Assembly (NCBI GenBank): GCA_036250195.1
Contig: JAVHZZ010000005.1
Location: 129,207,500 to 129,271,499, forward strand
Source of the DNA: Mixophyes australis
Lineage: Eukaryota > Chordata > Amphibia > Anura > Limnodynastidae
DNA length: 64,000 nt
Direction of reading: 5' to 3'
Positions 44,181 through 55,079 of the stretch are shown in pieces. A program made the translations under genes and the position numbers. Numbering within the stretch: the first letter of the stretch is position 1; the number at the start of each line of letters is the position of its first letter. Below the pieces are notes generated by a model. That model did not search any database. It saw nothing but the letters and a program-made list of their open reading frames with translations, and was not told where the DNA came from.

Positions 44181-45186
44181 AGGTGGGGCAGCGGGAGAGA
44201 ATGGGAATGGCGTTTGGACAGGGCGGCATAGTGGGGGGGAGAGAGAGGTGCGGAAAGGGGGGGATGCAGAGAGGAGCGAGGGAGACAGAGAGAGGACTAA
44301 GGGAGGATGCCAGGAGGGCAGAGAAACAGGTTGCAGGTGACGGGGAAACAAAGGACACAAAGAGAATGAGGGTGAGAGAGGAAGTCAGTTAATGAGGCTA
44401 GAGGTGGAAGGGAGAAAAGGTGTGGCAAGTGGAAAACAAGGCAGGAGGAAAACAGTGAGTGATAGAGTGAAAACAGTGAGTAATGGAGACAATAAAATGG
44501 CGTAACAGTGGATAATAGAGACAAAAACAGTGAGAAAAAAATAATGGAGTAACAGTGGATAATAGAGACAAAAACAGTGAGAATGGAGAGAATGAATAAC
44601 AGATGGTAACAGGAAAATAAAAATAGAGGCAATAAAACAGGCTATAGAAGCAATTGGCAATAGGTAATAGGCAATAAATGGCAGTAAGCAATGGGTGCCT
44701 AAATGTGGCTAGGAGCTGTTCAGAGTGGCAAGCCAAGCCAGAGGAAGAGTTCGAGATTCCAGGGAACAGTCAGGGAAAATGTCAGAGGTGTGATCCAGAG
44801 AAACAATAGTGTAGTCCGTAGACGTTACCTGGAGAGCATGGGTGAAAGTTAGAGAGCCAGGAGACATCGAAGGAGGGGCAGCATCCGTGGACATCAGAGG
44901 TGGCAATGGAGACAGTCCAGGGCATGGATGGAGGGACCGTGGGCAACGGAGGGCCAGCGATGGAGACAGACCCGGGCGTGGAAGGAGGTAACATATCCTT
45001 GAGTTACTCGCCAAGGGAAGTTGCTTGTAGCTTCAGGGTGCTGGTGAGGGCTTAGATGGGTGAGTAGTTGTTGGAATCCTGCTCAAGTCAAATCCGGAGG
45101 GTAACTGCAGAGTGGAGAGGCAGCGGAGGCGAGGAGGCCGGCGGAGGCAACGGAGTCCACCAGGAGGAGGCCTCCGAGCGGGTCGG
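44181..45186 (-). other. L2 (copy 2) 5' region, GC-rich with short tandem words
   Basis: Expected 5' untranslated or ORF1 zone. At 44450-44600 near-duplicate blocks (ACAGTGAGTAATGGAGA / AACAGTGGATAATAGAGACA) repeat three to four times. At 44870-45000 GGAGACAG-type words recur. No recognisable ORF1 protein. Confidence 0.5.
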
Positions 45187-45189
45187 TCT

Positions 45190-46530
45190 TATCACCCTCA
45201 CATCGGAGGTCTAGATCTAGAAATTCTATGTTTGTATCGCTAACCTTTGATGTGAATTTCAAATTCAGTTCATTCATATTAATATAGCATAAAAAATCCT
45301 TCAGAGATTGTAGAGGGCCATCCCATATCAAAATGATATCATCTATATATCTGCGGTAGAATATAATATTAGTAGCGAAGGGGTTATTTTCACCAAAGAT
45401 GTAATCCATTTCCCACTTACCCATAAAAAGGTTGGCGAAACTAGGGGCGAATATTGTCCCCATCGCCGTCCCGCAGATTTGCAGAAAGAATTCGTCCAAA
45501 AACTTAAAATAATTCCGAGACAGTATGAACCCAATTAGTTTACATATAAACTCTTTATGACTGTCATCTAAATCCCTATCTAATTGCAGAAAGTGATTGA
45601 TGGCTTCTATCACTTTGGTGTGATCAATAGAGGTGTACAAGGCCTGTACATCTACTGTTACCCATTTAAAACTGGATTCCCATTGGATCCCTTCCAAAAG
45701 TTGTAACAAAGAAGTGGAATCCTTCAGGAATGCTGGTAAGTGATTCACATATTTCTTAATAAAGAAATCAACATACTGTGAAGCATGGGATGTGAGGGAA
45801 CCTATCCCTGCTATAATAGGCCTCCCAGGATGCTTCTCTAGGGATTTATGCACCTTAGGCAAGAGATAAAAAAATTGGGATTATTGGTGATTCCTGCAAA
45901 AGGAATTGAAATTCAGCACGAGTAAGTATATTTAGTCTTAACGCCTCATATAATATAACCTTCAACTCCTCAACAAAACCTACTGTGGGGTCTTTCGCAA
46001 GTTTTTTATACGACACTTCATCACTTAGTAATCTCAATGCTTCTGAAATATAGTCACTTTTATTTAAGATGACGATCCCCCCCTTTATCAGCTTGCTTGA
46101 TTACAATTTCTTCATTAATCATTAGATTATCAAGCGCTTGTTTTTCCTGATATGAAATATTTTTCTTATATTTTTTGGGTCTAATAGCTTGACATAGCTC
46201 CTTCTTAACAAGCTGATAAAACATTTACACATGACTACCCTTAGACTCAAGTAGATAGAATTTAGAAGGCAACTTCAATCCGGTGGCTGATTTATTTGTA
46301 TTCACATACTCAATATCTTTATCATTATTTTTTATAAAATGTCTCTTAAGGGTGAGCCTTCTAATGAATCTGTTAAGATCCAAAAAATGGTGGAAATCAT
46401 TGGAAGTATTAGTGGGAGCAAATGATAATCCCCTGCTTAATAATTTAAGCTCATCTTGAGTAAGACTATAATCTGACAAATTGAAAATACCAAGTGGTCT
46501 AGGATCTAAAGATTGTTTTAAAAATGTCTT
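45190..46530 (-). pseudogene. PLE-2 reverse transcriptase
   Basis: Minus strand, in order: NLSDYSLTQDELKLLSRGLS then FAPTN (46485-46415), the Penelope N-terminal signature. FHHFLDLNRFIRRLTLKRHF and LKLPSKFYLLESKGS follow, then DEVSYKKLAKDPTVGFVEEL (about 46020). After a shift comes the core frame 45862-45083: MPKVHKSLEKHPGRPIIAGI, VTVDVQALYTSIDH (motif A), ICGTAMGTIFAPSFANLFMG (motif B), YRRYIDDIILIWDG (motif C, YIDD intact) and NIEFLDLDL. At about 45187 the true sequence gives way to L2, so the last 35 codons of that open frame are L2-derived. At least two frameshifts. Confidence 0.93.
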
Positions 46531-46752
46531 CTCTTTCTTTCTCTTATTTCCTCCTCGTCTACCTCTTCGTCTAGGTACCTCCTTTTCATGGGAGAAGCTA
46601 TTTTGATATTTTCTCTCAAATTAAATTTTCAGTATACCGTGTCCTACTTTGGTGTTTGTGCGGGGGATAAAAAATCCTCCTCTGTACTCCAGAACCTATC
46701 CCTCTGTAGTGGTGAGAACCTATTTCTAAGTTCCAGATGTTGCGGTGTTCTC

Positions 46753-47283
46753 CTATTCATACGAGGGCCACGGGATTTTGGAGGTATCATTTATTTTTCT
46801 GAAATTTAATCTAGAGTTGGTCAGATCCATCTGTTTATTTCCTTGAATATTATTGCTAGGGCTTTCCTCAACCTGCGGTTCTGCCCAACAGTATACCTGA
46901 TTACTATCATGGTCTCTTTTATCTCGTTGGTACTTCCTCTCTTTCCTCCCTACAACCTCTGATTCTAACCTATCAAGTTTTTTATGCAATACTTTTTCAT
47001 TAATTTTATAATCCTCCTTGGGTTTATATAATTCAGCCTTATTTTCTTTATCTTTTAACTCCAATTGAACTTTTTTAAGATTCTTTTGTTTCTCAGAAAC
47101 AATCAGTCTCATTAGATTGATAGAACATTCATCAAATGTCCTATCCCACTCCTTCATGAATAATGGATCCTCCAGACCAAAAGACGGAATCTTTTTAAGT
47201 CTTAATCCTCTTGGGATCCTTTTATTTTTAATGTATTCCTCTAGCCCAGCTATGTCCCACCACAATCTGATTTCTTTAGCCAA
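46753..47283 (-). pseudogene. PLE-2 N-terminal protein segment
   Basis: A 176-codon open frame with a lysine- and glutamate-rich coiled-coil-like middle (KKVQLELKDKENKAELYKPK, LHKKLDRLESEVVGRKERKY). It precedes the RT block by about 220 bp on the same strand and is likely the N-terminal extension of the Penelope polyprotein, known to be variable and charged. No catalytic motif. Assignment rests on position and composition. Confidence 0.6.
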
Positions 47284-47331
47284 TAGCTTCTCAAGATTCC
47301 AAAAAAATGAATCTAATGAATCTTCTTCATA

Positions 47332-47438
47332 TCCTAATATAGTATCATTAAAAATCCTCTGACAATATTCATGTCTCCTGCTGTCAAAATTCTCAGATCT
47401 TAGATCAGAGGATTTTTAATGATACTAATATATTAGGA
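47332..47438. repeat. Inverted repeat, about 31-bp arms, in the PLE-2 5' region
   Basis: TCCTAATATAGTATCATTAA plus AAATCCTCTGA (47332-47362) is complementary to 47405-47438, apart from a few extra bases (TAT) in the right arm. The spacer is about 42 bp. Confidence 0.85.
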
Positions 47439-47528
47439 TATTAAAAAATTAGCAGCCCAGCTGAAAAGTGCAGATAAATACACCAAATTCCCACCCAATT
47501 TCTAAGCTACACAGGCGCTTATATATAT

Positions 47529-48020
47529 TGTGGCAAGAGCCCGCTACTGGTGAAGCACACGCGAACAACTTCTTCCTTTTTATGGTTCTTTATTGTCAGG
47601 ATGGTAATAATATTTTGATACCGTATACTTGCACAGCAATTATGGAGACCCTATACACTTACTATACATAGTCCAGCTCTCTGTCCAGATCAGCCAGCTA
47701 GCCCAGCGTTGATCTCCCTGAACAATGAAACAAGCAGGGTTTTATACCTGACACTCCTCCCACAGGCCTAGCTTGATGGGTAGGTGACACACCCACCTTC
47801 CCTTTAAAAGGAAACGCCCATCCCTGGCTCTGTTTAGACTAAGACACACCCTGTCTGTTTGCTGAGAGAAAGCAGCTTTTAAATCATGTAAGTTAACACA
47901 CTGCAAACTACACATATGTTTTACCTGGTTTAATCTCCACCTAGGTGCATAACTGTGCCAATGTTTTATTCTGTTTGTATACTTTATCTGCCTCTTGTCA
48001 GAAAAATGCCTCCCTTTGTT

Positions 48021-48023
<3 letters not shown>
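47529..48023 (-). mobile_element. Solo LTR inserted into a TA microsatellite
   Basis: Plus-strand ends TGTGGC (47529) and GTTACA (48023). On the minus strand this reads TGTAAC...GCCACA, a proper LTR. In element orientation, an upstream AAAGGGAAGGTGGGTGTGTC and a TATA-like AAAACCC block precede CAATAAAGAACC (polyadenylation region). Both flanks are TA repeats, so the exact target duplication is ambiguous. No gag or pol adjoins it. The superfamily (gypsy or ERV) was not settled. Confidence 0.75.

Positions 48024-48088
<65 letters not shown>
48024..48088. repeat. (TA)n microsatellite
   Basis: Almost pure TA/AT from 48024 to 48088, with one AAA interruption near 48050. Confidence 0.95.
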
Positions 48089-48089
<1 letters not shown>

Positions 48090-48090
<1 letters not shown>

Positions 48091-48139
48091 TATCTTATGT
48101 GCAATCTTTTACAAATGTAAAAGATTGCACATAAGATAT
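48090..48139. repeat. Perfect 24-bp-arm hairpin
   Basis: Bases 48090-48113 are the exact reverse complement of 48116-48139, with a 2-base loop (AA). The arm contains TTATGTGCAATCTTTTACA. Together with the adjoining TA run it forms a long potential cruciform. Confidence 0.95.
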
Positions 48140-48249
48140 TTATGGTGCAGTGTCTGGCATGGTCTACCATGGTGCAGTAGACCTACATCCGTATCCTAAG
48201 ATCCGTGCCATGATGAATTTGGATGTGAACAAGGCAGACATACAGGCGC

Positions 48250-49060
48250 TTTAAACCAAACACAGGTTGCGCTCACTATGCATCCTTTGATGAATCATGC
48301 CAAAAATGTTGGAACTTTTTATATGATATACATACTCATAAATCTCCTTTTCCACTTTATTGATCAAATCCTTATGGAATCGTATTTTCTTTCATCCTGA
48401 AATAATCCAATAGGAAACAAAAACCACAATGAGCGAAGAGAACTCATTGATGAGTAGGGAGTGAAGGCTAGCTCATCTGGTCCACCTGGTCCAATGCCAC
48501 AGAAGAGCTACTGTAGCTCAAGTTGCTTAAAAAGATAATGCTGCCTATGATAGAAAGGTGTCAGAACACACAGTACATCACAACTTGCAGTGTAAAGGGC
48601 TGCGTAACTGCAGACCAGTTATAATACCCATGCAGATCCCTGTCCACTGCTGAAAGTGCCTACAATGGGCATGTGAACACCAGAACTTGATCATGGAGCA
48701 ATGGAAGAAGGTGCCCTGGTCTGATGAATCGTATTTTCTATAACACCATGTGGACGGCCAGGTGCGTGTGCGTCATTTTCCTGTGCAAAAGATGCCAAGA
48801 GGATGCTCTACGAGAAACAGGCAAGCCGACAAAGGCAGTGTGATGCAACGGGCAATGTTCTGCTGGGAAACCTTGGGTCCTGGCATTCATGTGGATGATA
48901 CTTTGACATGTACCACCTACCTAAACATAGTTGCAGACCAAGGACACCCTTTCATGACAAAGGTATGCAAAAGTGACAAAGGAATGCCCTTTGACAAAGG
49001 TATGCAAAAGTTGTTCAGGAATAGTTTGAGGAATTTGACAAAGAGTTCAGGGTATATATA
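48250..49060 (+). pseudogene. Tc1-like transposase remnant
   Basis: The best frame includes QWKKVPWSDESYF (about 48698-48740, the first catalytic D block) and, after a stop, VDGQVRVRHFPVQKMPRGCS. Then come KGSVMQRAMFCWETLGPGIH and LTCTTYLNIVADQGHPFM (about 48904-48955). These follow the order of Tc1-type DDE transposases. The second D block (Q-D-N-A-P-x-H) and the P-N-S-P-D-L-N-P-I-E block are missing; the text breaks into duplicated GACAAAGGTATGCAAAAG words at 48957-49010. Multiple stops in the N-terminal part. Inactive. Confidence 0.8.
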
Positions 49061-49061
49061 G

Positions 49062-49092
<31 letters not shown>
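49059..49092. repeat. (TA)n microsatellite
   Basis: TA run bordering the Penelope terminal-repeat fragment. A second run lies at 49855-49901. Confidence 0.9.
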
Positions 49093-49097
<5 letters not shown>

Positions 49098-49852
49098 CAT
49101 GCTGAAAGAACACAATGCATATGATGCAAACATCAAAACAATATATAAGTACTGTACTTTTTATTTGTACTTTGTACAAATTACACATTGTATTCTAATA
49201 GGGAGACGATTCCTTACCTCCTGAGGAAGTCTTTTTTAAGACGAAACTCGTAGTGGACATTGCGTTAAAGAGGGAATCTGTGACCATATATTTTACCAGT
49301 GGTGATGTATACCAGAGCAATTGGAAATAGCTGATTTGCCTATATGAAGCTCCCTTTGTGATGGTCTCACTCCCCTTTTAAAGATACCCAGATAAGCATG
49401 TATTATTTTTATTCATGTAAGTGCAATTCTGCATTCTGTATGTAATAAATTTGGTGCTATACAGTATTATACTATATGAGTCTTTTTCCGTCTACATAAT
49501 CTGGCTACTACTGAGTACCATTTCTGGACTCCAGAAGCACTGTATATGAATCCCGGCCTGTGTACATCTGAAGTGTGAAAATAGAGTGTATCCTATGTGA
49601 AGAATCATCATCATATATACAGATAAGCTTTAAAGAACTTTTATCTGGTACGCACATTCTATATTGGTGAGGTGCAGGAGCTCCAGTGTTTTCCATCTGC
49701 TTATATTCACCCTTGTTGTTTGAGTGTTATAGAAATGTCTCCTTCTTTCACTCATATGGATGATATTGAGTTTCTTGCTCATGGCACATCTTCTGTATAC
49801 CTTTTAGTATATACAGTTTTATACTATGTGGCGCCCCTCCCTATTTGTTTTG

Positions 49853-49906
<54 letters not shown>

Positions 49907-50030
49907 TAGACATGCTGAAAGAACACAATGCATATGATGCAAACATCAAAACAATACATAAGTACTGAACTTTTTATTTGTACTTTGTACAAATTACACA
50001 TTGTATTCTAATAGGCAGACGTTTCTTATT
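49092..50030 (+). repeat. Penelope-type terminal-repeat fragment with a 125-bp direct repeat
   Basis: About 125 bp beginning TATTAGACATGCTGAAAGAA occurs at 49092-49216 and again at 49903-50030 with few changes. Each copy follows a TA run. Between them is CTGAGGAAGTC ... GACGAAACTC (49221-49248), a stem-loop motif like that of PLE-2, and GTGGCGCCCCTCCCTATTTG (about 49827), the inverse of the PLE-2 end words at 38646. No coding. It looks like a duplicated Penelope long terminal repeat without its body. Confidence 0.65.
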
Positions 50031-51149
50031 GTTACGTCTTAAATATTAAGACGTTACATTTGGAAGTGTAGTGCCGGACACCTCTTCATTCGGAATAAGT
50101 TCGGAGATGTGCAGCGTTGGTTTTCAGATAAGTCTATTTATCTTGAAATCGCTTTTTCCTAAATTAGTTTTTTATTTGTAGGTCTCCTCAGTGTCGGAAT
50201 TGTGGTTATCGTCTTAACGATTACCACAGAGGATTACATCATTAGGTGTGTGATTGGATCACTTATAAATAACTTATGGTATAAATTTATTTAAAGGAAA
50301 TAGCACAGGGCGCTTATTTATATAATTGTCAATGCACTTATTTTTGATATTGTGTATATTTTGATATAGGAAATATTTATTTCTGAGACCAGGGGAGAAA
50401 ATTATTTTTTGGTTTTAACCTTGATAGAGGAAATGCATTATTTCTGATGTATATATCTGATACAATAAACCTTTGTTTAGAAAGTCTTTTGTATATCTTT
50501 GTGTAAGGAAATGCCTTGTTTGGGGTTTGCAACTTTTCTTGGGGATTTTTTTTTGTTGGAGGAAATGTGTATTCTGCAACTGTTGGAAGAAAGCACCCAT
50601 GCTAATCTTAAGGGAAAGAAAAGGGTAATTATACTTGCTGTGTCCAAATTAAGATGCAGGAAATCACAGCAAGGTTTTAGGATATCACAGATAAGCGTAA
50701 ATATTGTTGGCTTTGCATTGTTTGTAAATCCATGTTTGGGTAAACAAATTGCATCCTGATTCTAAAAATAGCTTGTGAGGCTGTCTCTAAAACTGTATAA
50801 AAAGAGAGCCCTTGTAAACTGAAATGTATCATTCTTATGTTCCAACTGACCTGACCACTGATACATTTAATCAGTGGAACTGTCCTTGTCAGGATACTTG
50901 AGAGAAATAAACATCACTTTCGGCTTCAAGACCCTGCTTGACAACTTGATGCCATAAAGGAGTCCAGTGGTGGAAGCAGGCTCCTCCTACTGTGCCAGGA
51001 GGGGTGTATTCGGAATAGCAAAAGGGGACGGTGGCAAAGTAAGCCCAGCCGTTTCCCAGCAACAACAGACAGGGTGGCATAGGTGGTTCATCCAGTCACA
51101 AAGAGCAATTAATCTAATGTGCGATGAGCATATTTGCAACATCAATTAG
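50031..51149. other. Unassigned; includes a small hairpin and a possible LTR
   Basis: A hairpin TGTGGTTATCGT/ACGATTACCACA lies at 50201-50228. At 50790-50960 TATAAAAAGAG, then about 100 bp later GAAATAAACATCACTTTCGG, have TATA/polyadenylation spacing as in retroviral LTRs. The ends could not be placed. The 50280-50780 part is A+T-rich without a recognised family. Confidence 0.35.
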
Positions 51150-51530
51150 AACAACATGAAAATGGTGAATGCTATAATTACCGACATGGAGGAAATCAGA
51201 CTTCAATTCAAGGTCCCGGCAGCTGTATAATGTCTTTTGCAATGGGTTATACATTATACAGGTGCCGGGTCCTCGCATTGCTCCCTTAATAGCAGCAATG
51301 TAACTGTGGCCATTTCCAGTGACATAAATCTTACTGCCTGTATGTTCCTTTGTCAGAATTTTTCTATGTCCCTTTTTTGAAGAAGTCTGATTTTCTCCAT
51401 GTCGATAATTAAGCAGTCGGAATTTTTCTATGTCACTTTTTCAAGAAGTCTGATTTCCTCCATGTTGGTAATTACGGCAGTAACAACATTTTCATGTTGT
51501 TCGAACTGTCGGAATGTAGTTGTTCGCAAT
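51150..51530. mobile_element. MITE-like element with long imperfect inverted arms
   Basis: AACAACATGAAAATG ... ATAATTACCGACATGGAGG plus AAATCAGACTT on the left (about 51150-51210) is complementary to AAGTCTGATTTCCTCCATG ... CATTTTCATGTTGTT on the right (about 51446-51500). The inner part repeats the CTATGTC-CTTTTT-GAAGAAGTCTGATTT word. It ends ATAATGACTACCACC, an end shared with the element at 57890-58430. Confidence 0.75.
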
Positions 51531-52001
51531 AATGACTACCACCGCCCAAAACCAATTATTTGTATTTAATTGCAATCCAGTGCTGAGTGCCAGAAAAATT
51601 TAAAAACTAATGAGGTCATTTGGAGTTGTATGCATTTGTGATTGGAAAATTATATATCCCCACAAAGTGTACATACGTAGGCATGTTGAGTCAGACATAT
51701 CTCAAAATACTTCCAGTTCAAAAATAGTAGTATTTGTGTCAGACCTACAAGTGTATATACTAAGGATAGCATAGTGTCTTCACAGCGTTAGTAGCAAATA
51801 CGAAAGTCACATTACCCTAATTTTACACAACATAAAGTTTTGTAAAATTAGGTACACACCATAATAATTAAGTACAACAACGTAGTAATGTAATGAATTG
51901 TCATATTCACATGAGAGAATATTGTCTTGTCAGTTATTAATAAATGAAAAAGTAATATTTTCATATTTTCAAAATAAACATGTTGGCATGTTGCCATATT
52001 T
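51531..52001. other. AT-rich non-coding, nothing recognised
   Basis: No frame or repeat family recognised. Confidence 0.4.
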
Positions 52002-53720
52002 AACACATTTAACTCTCTTCTGAATCCTCCTGCTCCAAATCCTCCAACTAACATCAGTGCACAGGATCTTGCTTCCTATTTCAAGGACAGAATTGATAAG
52101 ATCAGGCTTGAAATGGTATCATCTCCCTTGACAAGCAATCAGCTCAATTCCTTTGTAGCACCATCTGACACTCTCTCTTCATTTGATCCCACAAACGAAG
52201 AGGAAGTTTCTACTCTCTTCTCATCTTCCCACTCTACCTCTTGTCCTCTTGATCCCATTCCCTCACAAATTGGTATGTCCCTGTCTCCTGTTCTCATTCC
52301 CCCTCTAACTAAAATCTGTAATCTATCTCTTTCTACTGGTATTTTTCCATCACTATTCAAGCATGCAGTGATTACTCGCATTTTAAAAAAACAGAATTCT
52401 GACCCTAACTCTCTCGTAAATTACTGCCCCATCTCCCAGCTCCCATGCCCCTCCAAGCTTCTCGAGAGAATTGCCTACACTCGCCTCACACACTTTCTTA
52501 CAGCAAACAACCTATTGGATCCTCTTCAGTCAGGCTTTCGCTCTCAACACTCCACAGAGACTGCGCTGACCAAAGTTGACAATGATTTGATCACAGCAAA
52601 AAATAATAACCAATACTCTCTTCTAATTCTCTTGGATCTCTCTGCTGCATTTGACACTGTTGACCACTCTCTCCTCATACAAACGCTACAATCCCTAGGT
52701 CTTGAAGGCACTGTCCTATCCTGATTCTCATCCTATCTATCTAATCGCTCTTTCAGTGTTAATTTCTCTGGATCCACCTCTGCTCCGCTTCCTTTATCAG
52801 TTGGAGTACCACAAGGCTCAGTCCTAGGTCCTCTGCTATTCTCTATCTACACCACTTCTCTTGGAACACTAATAAGCTCCTTTGGATTTCAGTATCATCT
52901 CTATGCGGATGATACACAAATTTATCTACCCTTTCCTGATCTTTCACCATCTGTGTTGTCTCGCGTTACTGACTGTCTTTCTGCCATTTCATCTTGGATG
53001 TCTTCTCGCCAACTCAAACTCAATCTCTCAAAAACTGAATTAATAATATTCCCACCCAAAAACGAAAGTTTCCTGCCTGACATTTCTATTTCTGTTGATA
53101 ACATGACCATAAATCCCACCCCGCAAGCTCGTTGCCTAGGTGTAATTCTTGATTCACAACTGTCGATTATTCCCCACATCAACTCTATATCTTAATCATG
53201 TTACATACACCTAAAGAACATTTCCAGAATACGCACATATCTGACACAAGACACCGCAAAAACATTAATTCATGCACTCATCATCTCCCGCATCGACTAT
53301 TGCAATTCCCTCCTTACTGGTCTTCCCAAAGTCAGACTTGAACCCCTACAATCTATTTTGCACGCTGGGGCTAGATTGATTTTCCTTACAAACCGTTATT
53401 CCTCTGCTGAGCCACTCTGTCAGTCTCTACATTGGCTGCCTGTATTTCAACGAATCCAATATAAAATTCTTCTACTAACATACAAGACCATCAACAAAAT
53501 TGCACCAACATACATTTCCTCACTTGTCTCGAAATATCTCCCTACTCGACACCTCCGTTCTGCACAAGATCTACGTCTCTCCTCCACTTTCATCACATCC
53601 TCCCATTCTCGGTTACAGGATTTTTTCCGGGCTGCACCCACTTTGTGGAATTCCCTCCCACGCACAGTAAGACTTTCCTCTAGTCTTCAAACCTTCAAGC
53701 GTTCACTGAAAACCCACTAA
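52002..53720 (+). pseudogene. L2 reverse transcriptase (copy 3), only two stops
   Basis: A single frame runs from about 52002 to 53720, broken only by stops at 52722-52724 (probably W to TGA) and 53193-53195. Motifs: [13 protein letters not shown] (52240), [40 protein letters not shown] (motif A, about 52632), [20 protein letters not shown] (motif B, 52795), [14 protein letters not shown] (motif C, 52893), [15 protein letters not shown] (53017), [12 protein letters not shown] (53131), ALIISRIDYCNSLLTGLPKV (53275), SLHWLPVFQRIQYKILLLTY (53425) and FKRSLKTH. Catalytic residues are all present. The endonuclease is absent (5' truncation). It belongs to the same clade as copies 1 and 2. Confidence 0.95.
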
Positions 53721-54108
53721 GGCGAGTTCAGGGAGGACAGAAACCTCCCGTGGAGCAGAAGGGTATATGATATTCCTCAACCATCATCTTAATTTCTCTA
53801 GATTATCCTATTACCATCCTCTACACTGCTAACGCAAGACAACAACCCTCTGACCAACATTGCCACACACACAGCACACTCAATACTTTTACCTTTGCAG
53901 TCTAGCTGGTCCATTGTGCAATATGATGTAGCACATGCCCTTGTGTTTCTAACTCCCATTGTCCCATAGATTGTAAGCTTTCGAGCAGGGTTCTCTTACC
54001 TCTCTGTCTGTATGTATTACCCAGTATTGTCTTATCAATGTTTGTTCCCAATTGTAAAGCGCTACGGAATTTGCTGGCGCTATATAAATAAATGTTGATG
54101 ATGATGAT
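52002..54108 (+). mobile_element. L2-type LINE, 5'-truncated, with ATG-repeat tail
   Basis: Coding starts within the RT N-terminal region at about 52002. The 3' end has the words ATTGTAAGCTTTCGAGCAGG, GCGCTACGGAATTTGCTGGC and GCTATATAAATAAATGTTGA and closes with a GATGATGATGATG tail at about 54095-54108. This is the typical amphibian L2 3' end. The copy is well preserved. Confidence 0.93.
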
Positions 54109-54744
54109 GATCCACCATGACTCCAAATACACATTTTCTGCCAGTAATAAAAAATGATTATGTTTTGAATCAAGGTCCTGATAGCCTGTGCAAAGCTCAG
54201 AGAAGGTGGTGTGGAAAATATATCCTAATTCTTAGTTATGATTGTTGAAATATATGCCCAAAACATTTGCTACCCCAACCCCAGATACACAACTACATAT
54301 AAAATATGTGAGACGGTGAAAACAGTCATTGAATTACAAACCACCGTCAGGAATCTAAGTAAATAGGAAACATTTTTTGAAGATGATTAATGAAGAGGCT
54401 TTCCTGCAATTCTGCTGTCTTAGGCCTTTGTTTTTTGTGACCTGTCCACAAATCCCTATGGATGTCATTGGAGTGTCATTGGTATATTATAATCAGATCA
54501 TAAATAGAGATGAGTGAATTTACAGTGACATTACAAATGTATTACAGGAGTTTAATGGCAGAACATATCATTTTGAAGAGGTGCAAAGTTATAGTGATGC
54601 AATTCTCAAGAAAGCCATTCTGCAGTGTATTTTTATATTTGTGTTTTGTGGAAATTATAGAATAAGCATAAAACTGGGTTAATGAAGGTCAATTAATTCT
54701 GTTGTGTGGTGTACTTGGGGTAAGACTGGAAACACTTAAGGACA
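54109..54744. other. Non-coding, nothing recognised
   Basis: No protein-like frame or repeat end recognised. Confidence 0.4.
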
Positions 54745-54895
54745 AGTTATAATTAGAATTTATTTATAAAGCACCAACATATGATGCAGTGCTGTACATT
54801 TAGGGTATCATAATATATGCAAATTAATTATATTAAATAGAAGGTAAAGATGCCCCTGCCTAAAAAAATCTTACAATCTAAGAGGTGTGGGGAAA
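54745..54895 (-). repeat. L2 3'-end fragment, minus orientation
   Basis: AATTTATTTATAAAGCACCA, then ATGCAGTGCTGTACATTTAG and CCCCTGCCTAAAAAAATCTT are the reverse of the usual L2/SINE-like 3' end words (GTACAGCGCTGC and AAGATTTTTT-x-GGCAGGGG). Confidence 0.6.
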
Positions 54896-55079
54896 AACTG
54901 ACATAAAGTAGTCAATAAAGCTGTTAGTTATAAATTTGCCTGTGGCTAATGTGAGGTGGAAAAGATGTGACACACAAATATTAAAGGAGCCATTGCCAAC
55001 TACTATTTCTGTGCAGCTTCTGGTGGTGTGCTGTGATTGTAATGAGAAGACACAGTGCGAGGTGGAGACATGAAAGATT

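Noticed and set aside
47742..48170. 142-codon minus frame with poly(IY)
   Set aside because: It reads through the TA microsatellite and the solo LTR; not a gene.
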